The notes beneath the pieces are model-generated. The model worked only from the letters and a program-made list of their open reading frames with translations, made no database searches and was not told where the DNA came from. Positions 24,573-34,845 of a stretch of 49,711 nt of DNA are shown piece by piece (position 1 is the first letter of the stretch; every line of letters begins with the position of its first letter). Origin of the DNA: Phycisphaerales bacterium. Lineage in GTDB: Bacteria > Planctomycetota > Phycisphaerae > UBA1845 > UTPLA1. The position numbers and the translations under genes were made by a program. Location of the stretch: assembly GCA_022360095.1 (NCBI GenBank), contig JAKSDK010000438.1:1-49711 (forward strand), given 5' to 3'.

Positions 24573-26018
24573 GTGTGGTGTTCTATGGCTTACTTAACTT
24601 CAGAACTTCGTTCTCTGTGCTGTCTGGTACTATTAATCTGCCCCGGCTGCGCAACATACCGCGCCGCTCAACGAGACGTTTCGCGTGCCTACGATTGGAA
24701 GCGACCACGGGCCCGGCTCGTTCAAACGCCGCGGAATCAAGTTCATATCCGGCAGCCAAAGGATCTCAGCCAATTCATCTTGGCCGCCTTGCGGCAAAAT
24801 CCCGCAATTCACGCCGCCATTTCGAGGGTGGAATCTGAGTTTGAACGCATTCCCCAGGTCACCTCCCTCGACGACCCGATGCTGCGGTTGGTGACGCGCC
24901 CTGAACCCATTCAAACCGCGGCGGGGGACATCGTGTTTACGCTTGGCGTGTCTCAGAAGCTTCCTCTGCCGGCCAAGTTGGACCTTCGCGGACAAGTCGC
25001 GGCCGCCGAACTTCGAGACGCCATCGAGCAACTGAATTCACGTCGGCTCCAAGTCATCACAGACGTGGAAAGGGCTTACTACCGTATCTATGTTGCAGAT
25101 CGGTCCATCGAGATTGCCGACCTGAACATAACACTTCTCGAAGAGTTAATACGGGTGACCGAGACACAATATGAGGTTGGAAAAGCCGAACAACAAGACT
25201 TGCTACGTGTTCAAACCGAACTCTCTGATCTCCAAAACGCGAAAACTCGTTTTCAAGGGCAGCGAATCTCTGCTGTGGCAGCTCTCAATCAACTGCTCGA
25301 TCGCCCCACAACGGCGTCTGTGCCGACGCTCGCGCGAATTGAGCCTTCGGCCGTCGGTGTTCGCGTGGATGAGCTCATTGCGCTTGCTGAGGGGCATAAC
25401 CCTGAGCTTGGCGCGTTCACGCATCGCATCGAACGCGATCGAAAGTCGATCGAGCTTGCCAAACTCGCCTACGTCCCCGATCTCACACTTGGCGTGGAAT
25501 GGAACCGGGGGGTGGGCCGCACGCCATTCACTCCCCGAGTCAATCCGCAGACCGGAGTTCGACCGCCTTTTAACGACGCCAGTTCAGAAGGGGACGACAA
25601 CTGGGCCCTGACGATCGGGCTTAACCTGCCGATCTGGGCCCAGCGAAACGAAGCCGCTCGCCGCGAAGCTCGCAAGCGACTACAGCAAACGCTTCACGAG
25701 AAGAGGGCCACCAGAAATCTCATCGCCTTTCGGATTCACGATGCCTGGGCACGTGCGGAAACGTTGCGAGACACGATCAAGCTCCTTGAAAAGACGATCA
25801 TCCCTCAGGCTCAGCAGACCTACGAAGTATCGCTTCCGTCCTATCGAGGTGGCACCACGGATTTCCTGACCGTGATCGAGAACTGGCGAAAACTTCTCTC
25901 TTTCGAACTGATGTACCATCGCGAAGTGGCGTCGCTTGAGACAGCGTTTGCGGAACTTCAACGAGAAGTCGGCGTGAGCCTTGCGCTCGATCATCAACCC
26001 AAAGAGGTGAGGCCATGA
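24573..26018 (+). CDS. Outer membrane efflux lipoprotein, CusC/TolC family
   Basis: A 481-residue outer membrane channel subunit. The hydrophobic N-terminus ends in LLICPGC, giving a probable lipid-anchored Cys26. The body shows the two long-helix repeats of the family: QFILAALRQNPAIHAAISRVE (about 67-87) and VDELIALAEGHNPELGAF (about 269-286), each followed by helical segments. Typical later motifs are LGVSQKLPLPAKLDLRG and IGLNLPIWAQRNEAARREA. It forms the exit duct for the CusB/CusA pump. The start is taken as GTG 24573, because GGAAGG sits six bases before it; ATG 24585 is 18 bases from that site. It overlaps the adaptor gene by four bases (ATGA), so the two are translated together. Confidence 0.9.
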   Translation: MWCSMAYLTSELRSLCCLVLLICPGCATYRAAQRDVSRAYDWKRPRARLVQTPRNQVHIRQPKDLSQFILAALRQNPAIHAAISRVESEFERIPQVTSLDDPMLRLVTRPEPIQTAAGDIVFTLGVSQKLPLPAKLDLRGQVAAAELRDAIEQLNSRRLQVITDVERAYYRIYVADRSIEIADLNITLLEELIRVTETQYEVGKAEQQDLLRVQTELSDLQNAKTRFQGQRISAVAALNQLLDRPTTASVPTLARIEPSAVGVRVDELIALAEGHNPELGAFTHRIERDRKSIELAKLAYVPDLTLGVEWNRGVGRTPFTPRVNPQTGVRPPFNDASSEGDDNWALTIGLNLPIWAQRNEAARREARKRLQQTLHEKRATRNLIAFRIHDAWARAETLRDTIKLLEKTIIPQAQQTYEVSLPSYRGGTTDFLTVIENWRKLLSFELMYHREVASLETAFAELQREVGVSLALDHQPKEVRP

Positions 26019-27811
26019 CTGAGCGAATCAAAGAGGGACGTCAACTTCTGATGCGGTGGGCGACGGTCCTGGGCCTATGCACCGTTGCGGCTTGCTGGGC
26101 GACTTACCGGATGAACAAAGCTCGTGTGGCGCTGGAAGACGCGACTCACTCCGCGACCATGATCCGCACGTCACCCGGCAGGAAACCTTCCTCGCATCAG
26201 GAAGAAAGTGCTCCACGACAACTCTACATGTGCACGATGCCCGAGTGTAACGACACACCAAGTTCCGACCCGCAAAGCCGTTGTCCGGTGTGCGGCATGA
26301 AGCGCGAACCCATCGACATGGGGCTGACAGGAGACCCTTCAACGGCTGAACTTCAGCTTAGCGAAGAAGGGCGACAACTTGCCCAAGTCGCTACGGAATC
26401 GGCCGCGCGGCGACGGCTCTTCAAACACATCCGGACGGTCGGCAAGGTTGCCTACGACGAGACCCGCCACAAGATGGTGACGGCATGGATCGACGGCCGA
26501 ATTGACAGGCTCTTCGCCGACTACACCGGAATGGTCGTCAAAGAGGGTGACCATCTCGTGGAGCTCTACAGCCCGAACCTTGTGACGGCTCAGGAAGAAC
26601 TCATCATCGCGATCCGAAGCGTTAAGGCGCTGGGACAGGGCACTCCCGAGGCACACCGTCGGGCGGAGCGCCTTGTTCGCTCTGCGGAGCGACAACTCGA
26701 ACTGCTGGGCGTCACACGTGAGCAGATCGACCTCATCAAAGCTCGCAATGAGGCTTCAACGCGTCTCACGATTCACGCTCCAATTGGCGGGACCATTGTC
26801 CGGAAACCCGCGATGGAGGGCGCATATGTGAAGACCGGCGACGCGCTCTATGAAATCGCCGACCTTGATTACGTTTGGCTGATGCTCGACCTTTACGAGT
26901 CCGATCTGCCTTGGATTGCCCCTCTTCAAAAGGTTCGCGTCACGACCGACGGGTTGCCGGGTCATGAATTCATCGGCCAGATCGCGTTTGTTGATCCGAT
27001 CGTGGACCGCTTGACGCGTACGATCAAAGTTCGCGTGAACATTTCAAACCGAGATGGATTGCTCAAGCCGGAGATGTTTGTGAATGCCGAAGTTTTTGTT
27101 GCGCTTGCGGATGCTCAAACGCCGGCCATTCCAAAGGCGGAAGGCGACTTTGTGTGCCCCATGCATCCCTGGGAGGCTTCCGATACGGTCGGCACATGTC
27201 GTGTTTGCGGAATGGCGCAGATCCCGATCAAGGATCTTCCCGGCTACCGTCCTCCCCGAAACGCCGACGACGTGCTTGCCGTTCCCAGGGAGGCCGTCCT
27301 TCAAACCGGCAAGCGTTCGCTTGTTTACATCGAAAAAACGCCGGGCACATACATGTCGACGGAAGTTGAAATCGGGCCGCTCGCTGAAGACGACCACGGC
27401 AGGGAATACTACGCCGTCTTCACGGGCCTCACCGGAGGTGAGCAGGTCGTTGTGCGCGGGAATTTCGCCATTGACAGCCAAATGCAATTGGTCGGGAAAA
27501 ACAGTCTTTTCGGCGCCAATGGTCGCTCAGCACATGGGGTTCATGATCATAAAGGCGGTATGCCCCTTGGAGAAGCGGCTCCAAACGGACCTTTTGTCGC
27601 GCGATCCTCCGGTCAGACAATTTGTCCTGTGATGGGAAACGACGTCGATGCTGAAGTGTTTACGGATTTCCACGGTGTTCGAGTTTTCTTCTGCTGTCCG
27701 CCGTGCATCGAGAAGTTTACGGCCAATCCGGAAGAATACATGCCGAAACTCCCGAGTCCGATTCGCGACGAAATCCATCGGGCGATGAAAGGAGGGCGCG
27801 AACATGATTAA
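26015..27811 (+). CDS. Heavy-metal efflux periplasmic adaptor (CusB-like) with three metal-binding modules
   Basis: A 598-residue membrane-fusion protein. An N-terminal anchor (about 12-29) is followed by a metal-binding module YMCTMPECN...CPVCGM (about 71-94). The adaptor core shows VAYDETRHKMVTAWIDGRIDRL, helical hairpin SVKALGQGTPEAHRRAERLV, lipoyl-like IHAPIGGTIVRKPAMEGAYVKTGD and barrel VDPIVDRLTRTIKVRV. A second metal module, FVCPMHPWEASDTVGTCRVCGM, lies at about 383-404. The C-terminus (about 536-590) is a YHS/TRASH-like domain: ICPVMGNDV...VRVFFCCPPCIEKFTANPEEYM. Such modules bind Cu/Ag/Zn-type ions, and three in one adaptor is rich. It hands periplasmic metal to the pump. It overlaps the upstream gene by four bases and the downstream gene by eight. 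Confidence 0.93.
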   Translation: MTERIKEGRQLLMRWATVLGLCTVAACWATYRMNKARVALEDATHSATMIRTSPGRKPSSHQEESAPRQLYMCTMPECNDTPSSDPQSRCPVCGMKREPIDMGLTGDPSTAELQLSEEGRQLAQVATESAARRRLFKHIRTVGKVAYDETRHKMVTAWIDGRIDRLFADYTGMVVKEGDHLVELYSPNLVTAQEELIIAIRSVKALGQGTPEAHRRAERLVRSAERQLELLGVTREQIDLIKARNEASTRLTIHAPIGGTIVRKPAMEGAYVKTGDALYEIADLDYVWLMLDLYESDLPWIAPLQKVRVTTDGLPGHEFIGQIAFVDPIVDRLTRTIKVRVNISNRDGLLKPEMFVNAEVFVALADAQTPAIPKAEGDFVCPMHPWEASDTVGTCRVCGMAQIPIKDLPGYRPPRNADDVLAVPREAVLQTGKRSLVYIEKTPGTYMSTEVEIGPLAEDDHGREYYAVFTGLTGGEQVVVRGNFAIDSQMQLVGKNSLFGANGRSAHGVHDHKGGMPLGEAAPNGPFVARSSGQTICPVMGNDVDAEVFTDFHGVRVFFCCPPCIEKFTANPEEYMPKLPSPIRDEIHRAMKGGREHD

Positions 27812-30800
27812 GGCGCTTATTGGCGCTGCTCTGCGTCGCCCTTTTGTCATACTAGTCTTATGCGGCGTCCTTGTGACGGCGGGTTGGCGGGCATTTGAGC
27901 GTAATCCCAAGGATGCGATTCCTGACATTGCCGAGAATCAGGCGATCGTTTTTACGGAATGGATGGGCAGAAGTCCGAAGGATGTTGATGAGCAAGTCAC
28001 TTATCCATTAACAGTCGCGCTTCAGGGTGTCCCCGGTGTGCGAGAGGTCCGTGCGACAAGCGGATTCGGCTGGTCCATCGTCTACGTGATCTTTCACGAC
28101 GACATCGACTTCTACTGGGCCAGGAGCCGCGTGCTGGAGCGCCTGAGTGTTGCCCAAGCCGAACTCCCTGAGGGCGTTCGTCCGTCGCTTGGACCTGACG
28201 CAACTGCTCTTGGGCAAGTTTTCTGGTACACCGTAGAAAACGGCTGGTATTGTCCAAAGCACCCCGGCCTTCGGTTCGAGAGTGACGGTACACTGACCGA
28301 CGCTGTTTACCAGGCGACGTTTGATGCGAATGCATCGGTGCGGGAAACAAACCGCCGCGACAAACGTCTTTGTCCTTTCTCGGAAGAAAGCCTCCTCTTC
28401 AGCACCGTCCCGCTCGATCAACTGCGAAGTATTCAGGATTTCGACGTCAAACTTGCGCTCGAAGGAATCGAGGGCGTCAGCGAGGTCGCCAGCATCGGCG
28501 GCTACGTTCGACAGTATCAAATCGACATCAATCCCGACGCGATGCGCGCTTATCATGTCTCGCTCGATGCGCTTGTGAAGGCGGTAAAACATTCAAACGT
28601 TGACGTCGGGGCGAAGGTCATTGATCAAAACGGCATGGAGGTTCTCGTCCGTGGTGTCGGGTTCCTCGGCGGCGGCGAAAGGAGTTCCGGCACGCGGACG
28701 GAGCGTGAACAGGCGGCAATTCGTGACATTGAAGACATTGTCGTCAAGGCAGTGGATGGGACGCCGATCTACGTGCGCCAACTGGGTACGGTCACGAGCG
28801 GACCCGATTTCCGCCGAGGCGCCCTGGACAAGATGGGGTCTGAGGCCGTTGGCGGCTGTGTGGTGATGCGCTTCGGTGAAAACCCGCTGACGGTCATCGA
28901 GCGCGTCAAAGAGAAGCTGCCCTCCATCGAAGCCGGGCTTCCGCCCGGCGTTCGCATCTCCGCTTTCTATGACCGAACCCGTCTGATCAATGAAACGATG
29001 GGCACTCTCGGTACGGCGCTTTGGCAGGAGTTGCTAATAACGATTGTCGCGGTCGTGCTCTTTCTGCTTCACTTCAGAAGCAGTCTCGTGATTGCCGTCA
29101 CGCTTCCCCTCGCCGTCCTCTTCGCCTTTATTTGCATGCAGGTTCTCGATTTGGGCTCAAACATCATGAGTCTTGCCGGAATCGCCATTGCGATCGGCAC
29201 GATGGTCGACATGGCGATCGTCATGACCGAGAACATCTACCAATACCTTACCGGCCGAAAAGACGAATACACGACGTCGGTCACCGATGTCGACGGCACG
29301 ATCCGTGAGATCATCGACGCCGACAAGCGTACGAGACTTGTTGAACAAGCGGCCATCGAGGTCGGAAGCGCCATCCTGACGGCGGTTTGCACGACAATTG
29401 TGTCGTTTCTACCGGTTTTTTTCCTTGAAGGACAGTCCGCGAAACTCTTTACTCCGCTTGCGTGGACGAAAACCTTCTGTCTCGTCGGGGCCGTGCTTAT
29501 GGCACTCGTCGTGGTCCCGCCGCTGGCCTCGTTGCTGCTTCGTCACAGACGGCCGTCGTTGCATGTCACACTTGCGGTCGCCACGACAATCGCCGCAATT
29601 GGAGCGTTTGCATGGTATGGGTTGACGGCATCGGCCGGCAGGCTCTTTGGTGTGGGTGAAAACATCAGAACCTATTTCAGTCTTTCCCAACCGTACGATG
29701 CCATCCTCATCGCGATTCTGATATTCGTCCTGATCTGGGTCACAATGCGAGAGAGAATCAGACCCATTGAACAAAATTTCCTCAGTCGCCTTATCTGCAG
29801 GCTCTATGAACCGACGCTTCGATGGATCTTGCATCATAAATCTCTCTTTCTGTGTATACCGGCGTTCATCATCGCCTGGGGTTTCAGCGTCTGGCTGGGC
29901 TGGGGAGCATGGCTGGCCCCGGTCGCCTCATTATCAGGAACGCTGGGTGTCGGCGGGTGGTCCGAGGCATGGTGGATTCACCTTGGACTCGGCCTCTTCG
30001 TCGGTGTCGTTCTTTTTCCACTCGTCTTCGACACCGGGGTCTTTTTTCTTCGGCATAACAGGCCGCGGTCAAAGAGAATCACGCGCTGCGTGGGCTTGAT
30101 TCTCGGCCTGCTTACCGCTGCGTTACTTCACCGAATCGACTTCGCCGACCGAAACTACAACATTGCTTCCACGCTCTTTGTTCGTCCGCCGAACCTGGCA
30201 CGCCTTCGCGATTTTCCGCTTGTTCAACATCTGTTGGCCGACTCGCGCGGAATCGGGCAAGAGTTCATGCCGGCGCTTGACGAAGGCGACTTTCTTTATA
30301 TGCCGAGTGTGCTGCCCGCCGGATCCATCAACACCGTCCTTGACGTGATGAAAAAGCAGGACGTTCGGTTCGCTCAAATCCCCGAAGTGGAGATGGTCGT
30401 CGGAAAACTCGGTCGCATCGATTCAGCACTGGACCCTGCACCGGTCGGCATGCTTGAAACCGTCATCACGCTGAAGCCTCGCGAAGAGTGGCCGATTGTA
30501 CGGGACCCTGAACACCCGGGCCGCGTGCGCAGGCGCAGCATGAGCGAGATCTGGCAGACCATTCAAGAATCCGGTCGTTTCCCGGGCGTGCTTCCTTCGG
30601 TGCAGCTTCAGCCCATTCGAACCCGAGTCGAAATGCTCTCGACAGGGCTCAACGCCAAGATCGGTCTGAAAGTTTATGGCGATTCGCTTGAACGTTGCGA
30701 AGAAGCGGCCGTGGCGATTGAAAGACTCCTTCGTAAAAAACTGCGAAACGCCGAGGCCGTGAACGCCGTCCGGGTCAACGGCAAACCTTATCTCGAATTT

Positions 30801-31853
30801 CACATCGACCGCAAGGCCATCGCGCGCTACGGCGTGAACATCCGTGACGTCCAGAACGTCGTTGAAGTCGCGATCGGTGGGATGAACCTCACGACGACCT
30901 TCGAAGGGCTGGACCGTTATCCCGTCCGTCTTCGTTATCAGCGCGAACTGCGTGACAGCGTCCCCGATCTCGAGCGTACGCTCGTTCCGACGCCTTCGGG
31001 GGCCCAGGTCCCGATCATGCTGGTCGCTGACGTTCAAAGCGTCGTTGGGCCGATGAGCGTTCGGCGCGAGGGAGCCAAGTTTGTGAGCTACGTCACGATG
31101 AATAATGTGGGCATTGATGAAACGGCGCTTGTCGATCGCGGCCAGGCCATTATCGATCAGGCTCGGATCGACGGCACCCTTAAGCTGCCTGAAGGCATCA
31201 CCATGAAGTGGGCGGGAAGTTATGAGCGAAATCTGCGGGCCAAGGAACGGCTGAGCCTTTTGATTCCCTTGGTGCTCGTGATCAACTTCGTCCTCATCTA
31301 CATGCAGTTCGGTCGTTTCTCGCTGACCTTCGTCGTCTTCCTCGCGATCCCCGTCGCTTTCGCCGGTGGCTTTATTCTGTTGGAGCATTGGCCTGGAATT
31401 CAAAACGCGCTCTACCTGACCGGGCTCATGGATCGCGGCTTCGAAGGCGACGCCATGTATCTCACGGTCGCCGTGTGGGTCGGCTTCATTGCCCTTTTTG
31501 GTATTGCTGTGGATGACGGCATCGTTGTTGGAACCTATCTCGATCAGACGTTCGGCCGAGAGAAAATCACGCGCTTCGAGGACATTGAAGAGCGCGTCGT
31601 CGAAGCCGGGCTTCGACGCATCCGTCCTTGCCTTATGACAACGCTCACCACACTCGTCGCGCTGGTCCCCGTGATACTTTCGACGGGACGTGGAAGCGAT
31701 GTCATGACGCCGATGGCCATTCCCGTTTTCGGCGGCATGGTCGTCGCCGTCATCACGTTGTTCATTGTGCCAACGTGCTATTGCGGACTAAAGCAGGTCA
31801 AATGGCGATTGCGACTCGCCGATCGGGATTTCGGACCGCCATCGCGGGGATAA
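27804..31853 (+). CDS. Heavy-metal RND efflux pump (CusA/CzcA family), enlarged
   Basis: A 1349-residue inner membrane pump, about 300 residues longer than CusA. Family marks: NPKDAIPDIAENQAIV (34-49), IGTMVDMAIVMTEN with the proton-relay Asp469, IGQEFMPALDEGDFLYMPS and RTRVEMLSTGLNAKIG, whose Met944 matches the metal-binding methionine region of CusA. Two additions stand out. Residues about 146-200 contain WYCPKHPGL and RLCPF, an extra Cys/His segment inserted in the porter domain. Residues about 575-790 contain several additional hydrophobic helices (TLAVATTIAAIGAFAWYG, AILIAILIFVLIWV and others). The C-terminal half has the usual helices ending in VITLFIVPTCYCGL. The likely substrate is a monovalent or divalent soft metal; the exact ion is not readable. 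The start overlaps the adaptor stop. Confidence 0.93.
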   Translation: MIKALIGAALRRPFVILVLCGVLVTAGWRAFERNPKDAIPDIAENQAIVFTEWMGRSPKDVDEQVTYPLTVALQGVPGVREVRATSGFGWSIVYVIFHDDIDFYWARSRVLERLSVAQAELPEGVRPSLGPDATALGQVFWYTVENGWYCPKHPGLRFESDGTLTDAVYQATFDANASVRETNRRDKRLCPFSEESLLFSTVPLDQLRSIQDFDVKLALEGIEGVSEVASIGGYVRQYQIDINPDAMRAYHVSLDALVKAVKHSNVDVGAKVIDQNGMEVLVRGVGFLGGGERSSGTRTEREQAAIRDIEDIVVKAVDGTPIYVRQLGTVTSGPDFRRGALDKMGSEAVGGCVVMRFGENPLTVIERVKEKLPSIEAGLPPGVRISAFYDRTRLINETMGTLGTALWQELLITIVAVVLFLLHFRSSLVIAVTLPLAVLFAFICMQVLDLGSNIMSLAGIAIAIGTMVDMAIVMTENIYQYLTGRKDEYTTSVTDVDGTIREIIDADKRTRLVEQAAIEVGSAILTAVCTTIVSFLPVFFLEGQSAKLFTPLAWTKTFCLVGAVLMALVVVPPLASLLLRHRRPSLHVTLAVATTIAAIGAFAWYGLTASAGRLFGVGENIRTYFSLSQPYDAILIAILIFVLIWVTMRERIRPIEQNFLSRLICRLYEPTLRWILHHKSLFLCIPAFIIAWGFSVWLGWGAWLAPVASLSGTLGVGGWSEAWWIHLGLGLFVGVVLFPLVFDTGVFFLRHNRPRSKRITRCVGLILGLLTAALLHRIDFADRNYNIASTLFVRPPNLARLRDFPLVQHLLADSRGIGQEFMPALDEGDFLYMPSVLPAGSINTVLDVMKKQDVRFAQIPEVEMVVGKLGRIDSALDPAPVGMLETVITLKPREEWPIVRDPEHPGRVRRRSMSEIWQTIQESGRFPGVLPSVQLQPIRTRVEMLSTGLNAKIGLKVYGDSLERCEEAAVAIERLLRKKLRNAEAVNAVRVNGKPYLEFHIDRKAIARYGVNIRDVQNVVEVAIGGMNLTTTFEGLDRYPVRLRYQRELRDSVPDLERTLVPTPSGAQVPIMLVADVQSVVGPMSVRREGAKFVSYVTMNNVGIDETALVDRGQAIIDQARIDGTLKLPEGITMKWAGSYERNLRAKERLSLLIPLVLVINFVLIYMQFGRFSLTFVVFLAIPVAFAGGFILLEHWPGIQNALYLTGLMDRGFEGDAMYLTVAVWVGFIALFGIAVDDGIVVGTYLDQTFGREKITRFEDIEERVVEAGLRRIRPCLMTTLTTLVALVPVILSTGRGSDVMTPMAIPVFGGMVVAVITLFIVPTCYCGLKQVKWRLRLADRDFGPPSRG

Positions 31854-31930
31854 AGGACAATCGGCGGATCGGCGTGTTGGTGGCCCTGGTGGGTCACGGT
31901 CCTCGGACCGATGTTCGATGGGGGCCAACA

Positions 31931-34723
31931 TCAGGGCTCCGGTGGGCGAATGGAATCCCGTAGCGCTTCGAGTTTTTCCCGCCATTCATCGGTCTTGAGT
32001 GGCTTGTTCCATGCCTCATAGAGATTGATGATGCGTTGGAGCGCTTCGATCTGGTAGGCGAGCAAATGATCTTTACGATTCACGTGCGCCTCAATCGCCG
32101 GGTAGGTTTCCACGACAAGCGGTTCGGCTTCGTCAAAGCGTTCCAGTGCGATGAGACATTCTCCCAACGTGCTTCGTGCCAGCGCGATCAACCATTCATT
32201 CCTGGGTTCCGCTTGCTCGCGCATGGCAAGAACCTCGCGTAGGATAGGCTCGGCCGCCTCGGCGTCACCTGATTTTTTGAGCATCATGCCCAGCCCCGCG
32301 AGCGAAATCCTTACGTGGGCGTGATGCTCGCCGAAATGTTTGCGGCCAATCTCCAGGGCGTCGCGATAGTATTTCGCCGACTCTGCGTATTTCTTTTGTT
32401 GTCGCGTGACCGCGGCAAGATTGTTCAAGATGACGCCGATTTGGGAATGATCATCGCCCCAAATCGTGCGGTAGATACTCAGCACTTCTTCAAAAAGGGT
32501 CTGGGCGCCCGCGTAGTCGCGCTGGCCTGCCTTGAGCGCCGCCAGGTTGTTGAGACTGGTTGCGACCTCATCGTGTTCATCTCCCCAGTAGGCACGTCGA
32601 ATCTCAAGGGCTTCCGTGAAAAGCCTCTCCGCCTCGGCGTAAGCTCCGGTGTGATAGTAGTTCGTGCCGAGGAGATTAATGGCGGTGGCAACGCGTGGAT
32701 GTCCGTCACCATACACGCGACGCAGAATCTCCAGCGACTCCGTGAAAAGGGCTTCGGCTCCGGAGTAGTCTCGTCGTTGTTGCAGAACCAACGCCAGATC
32801 CCCGAGCATGGCGGCAGCGTCAGGGTGTGTGTCCCCAGCTTCTTCCTCATAGATCGAAAGGGCCTCTCGATACTTTGATTCAGCAGCGTCAAGGTCACCC
32901 TTTTTTTCATACAACGAGGCCAGGCGACTCAAACAGATCGCCACATCGGTCGGTGCCACTTCAGATTCCGGATCTTGCAGGCTGTTCCGAAGCATCTCGA
33001 GCGCTTCCTCAAAATTAGGCTCGGCTGCGTTGAAATCGTCTCGATCCATCTGAAGCACGCCGAGAAAGGCGAGGCTCTCAGCGATCTGCGGATGGGTGTC
33101 ACCGTAAAGACGCCGGCGCATCTCCAGAACCTCGAGCGTAAGGCGCTCCGCCTCCTCCGGGTTGGCGCCCAAGTATTCCAACCTTGCCAGGCTATGCAGG
33201 CTTCTCGCGATCAACGGATGGTCAGGTCCCAACTGTTCCTGATGGTCCTCCAGGGCCTGCTCCAAAACGGCTCTAGACTCTTTGTAAAGCCCGAGTTCAC
33301 GATACGCGATCGCAATCGTGTTCAGCAGCTTCAATCGAACTTCCGGTTGGTCTGCGAGCGAATGGCGAAGTCGACGTGCGCCATCTTCAAGCAGCTCGCC
33401 TACGGTAAGCTCTTCGCCTCGGGCTTCGGTCGGATTGGCCTGCTCAAACAGCCCGGACAGAAAACCTGTCATTTCCTCGGCAACGGCTGCATCGCGGCGG
33501 GATTCGCGCTCCGAGATTTCCGCACGGATTAGATTCGCTTGGGCGCGCATACGCTGCGTCATTTCGCTATCGCGGGCCGTGCGAGCATCGTTGTAGAGAA
33601 AGCTCATCCAGATGGAGAATCCGACGATGGAGAAAAGAAACGCACAGGCAAAGGTGAATGGAATTTTGTGTTTCCGAAGTTGCTTTCGCAGAACATACGT
33701 CGTCGAGTCCCGCTTGGCGTCGATGGCGTCGCCTCTCAGATACCGCCGGATATCGCGGGAGAGCTCGCCGGCCGACTGATACCGGCGTGTCGGCTCTTTG
33801 CTCAGGCATTTGAGCACGATCGTCTCGACTTCGTCACTGATCTGGGGGCAATGCGTCCTCAGAGGCGTCGGAGTCGCATTGAGAATGTTATCAGCCACCT
33901 CGCGCATATTGCCCGTGACGGAATACGGAAACGTCCCCGTCAATATCTGGTATGTTAAAACGCCAAGGGAATAGACATCGGTCCGCACATCGACCTCGTC
34001 CGTGCGGCCCTCAGTTTGTTCCGGGCTCGCCCATGGCAATGAACCGACGAACTGGCCGGTGACGGTGCGCATGGCGGTCTCAACCTTCTCGGATGCATCG
34101 ACCTCACTCAGTTTCGCCAAACCAAAATCGAGAATGTGCGGCTCCCCCTCTCGATCGACACGGATATTGCCGGGTTTCAAGTCGCGGTGGATGACGCCGC
34201 GAAGGTGGGCCACGTTGACGGCATTGCATATTTTGGCGCAAAGCTGCAATCGCTTGTCGATGCTGAGGCCCTTGCCGGTGGCAGTCTCCTTATCGCGAAC
34301 GTATTCATCGAGGGGGCTGCCCGGGATGTAATCCATCACAAAATAGAAAAAGCCTGCAGTCGTGCCGCTGTCGTGTATCGTGACGATGTTGGGGTGGCGC
34401 AGTCCCGCCAGGACCTGGATTTCCCGTTCGAATCGATTGCGATCAGCGGGGCCGGCGAAGGGGCCTTCCAGCAGAACTTTGATGGCCACTTCGCGCTGCG
34501 TGGATAGCTGCGTCGCTTTATAAACGACGCCTTGTCCGCCGCGGTGAATTTCACCGATCAACCGGTAATTCGTAAACCGTTCTGACGATATTCGGGAGTC
34601 CTGCAAGAGAACGGTGTCGTCTGCGATTAAAGACGCCGACGCGCTGTCGTCCGACTGCTCGCGAGACTTGGCCGCCTGCCGTCTGGCGCGGTGAATCAGA
34701 TTCCAATCGCGGTCTTCAGCCAT
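31931..34723 (-). CDS. Ser/Thr protein kinase with TPR repeats
   Basis: A 930-residue membrane kinase. The kinase domain (about 53-330) shows IHRGGQG (glycine loop), VAIK (Lys82), HRDLKPGN (Asp181, Asn present), LDFG (Asp199) and ASPEQ, so it should be active. A membrane helix spans about 355-376. The C-terminal part (about 440-900) is about ten tetratricopeptide-type repeats (for example SLNNLAALKAGQRDYAGAQ). I chose the ATG at 34723 because AAGGAG precedes it by 11 bases. A longer form from GTG 34849, overlapping the sigma stop (GTGA), is possible and would add 42 residues. It follows its ECF sigma factor and points towards the metal-efflux operon end (convergent). Confidence 0.92.
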   Translation of the reverse strand: MAEDRDWNLIHRARRQAAKSREQSDDSASASLIADDTVLLQDSRISSERFTNYRLIGEIHRGGQGVVYKATQLSTQREVAIKVLLEGPFAGPADRNRFEREIQVLAGLRHPNIVTIHDSGTTAGFFYFVMDYIPGSPLDEYVRDKETATGKGLSIDKRLQLCAKICNAVNVAHLRGVIHRDLKPGNIRVDREGEPHILDFGLAKLSEVDASEKVETAMRTVTGQFVGSLPWASPEQTEGRTDEVDVRTDVYSLGVLTYQILTGTFPYSVTGNMREVADNILNATPTPLRTHCPQISDEVETIVLKCLSKEPTRRYQSAGELSRDIRRYLRGDAIDAKRDSTTYVLRKQLRKHKIPFTFACAFLFSIVGFSIWMSFLYNDARTARDSEMTQRMRAQANLIRAEISERESRRDAAVAEEMTGFLSGLFEQANPTEARGEELTVGELLEDGARRLRHSLADQPEVRLKLLNTIAIAYRELGLYKESRAVLEQALEDHQEQLGPDHPLIARSLHSLARLEYLGANPEEAERLTLEVLEMRRRLYGDTHPQIAESLAFLGVLQMDRDDFNAAEPNFEEALEMLRNSLQDPESEVAPTDVAICLSRLASLYEKKGDLDAAESKYREALSIYEEEAGDTHPDAAAMLGDLALVLQQRRDYSGAEALFTESLEILRRVYGDGHPRVATAINLLGTNYYHTGAYAEAERLFTEALEIRRAYWGDEHDEVATSLNNLAALKAGQRDYAGAQTLFEEVLSIYRTIWGDDHSQIGVILNNLAAVTRQQKKYAESAKYYRDALEIGRKHFGEHHAHVRISLAGLGMMLKKSGDAEAAEPILREVLAMREQAEPRNEWLIALARSTLGECLIALERFDEAEPLVVETYPAIEAHVNRKDHLLAYQIEALQRIINLYEAWNKPLKTDEWREKLEALRDSIRPPEP

Positions 34724-34845
34724 TCTCAGCGCGTCTCCTTTTGAAATGATGCTCTTACAGGGTGTCCACGAGTCGAGATACGGCATCGCCTGTCCAGCGA
34801 GCCGATGAATCTCTATTATTGAAAGCGGCGCAACGGGCAAAATCC

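Noticed and set aside
31854..31930. CGGTCCTCGGACCG hairpin between the pump and kinase genes as a terminator
   Set aside because: The stem is short and no T run follows on either strand.
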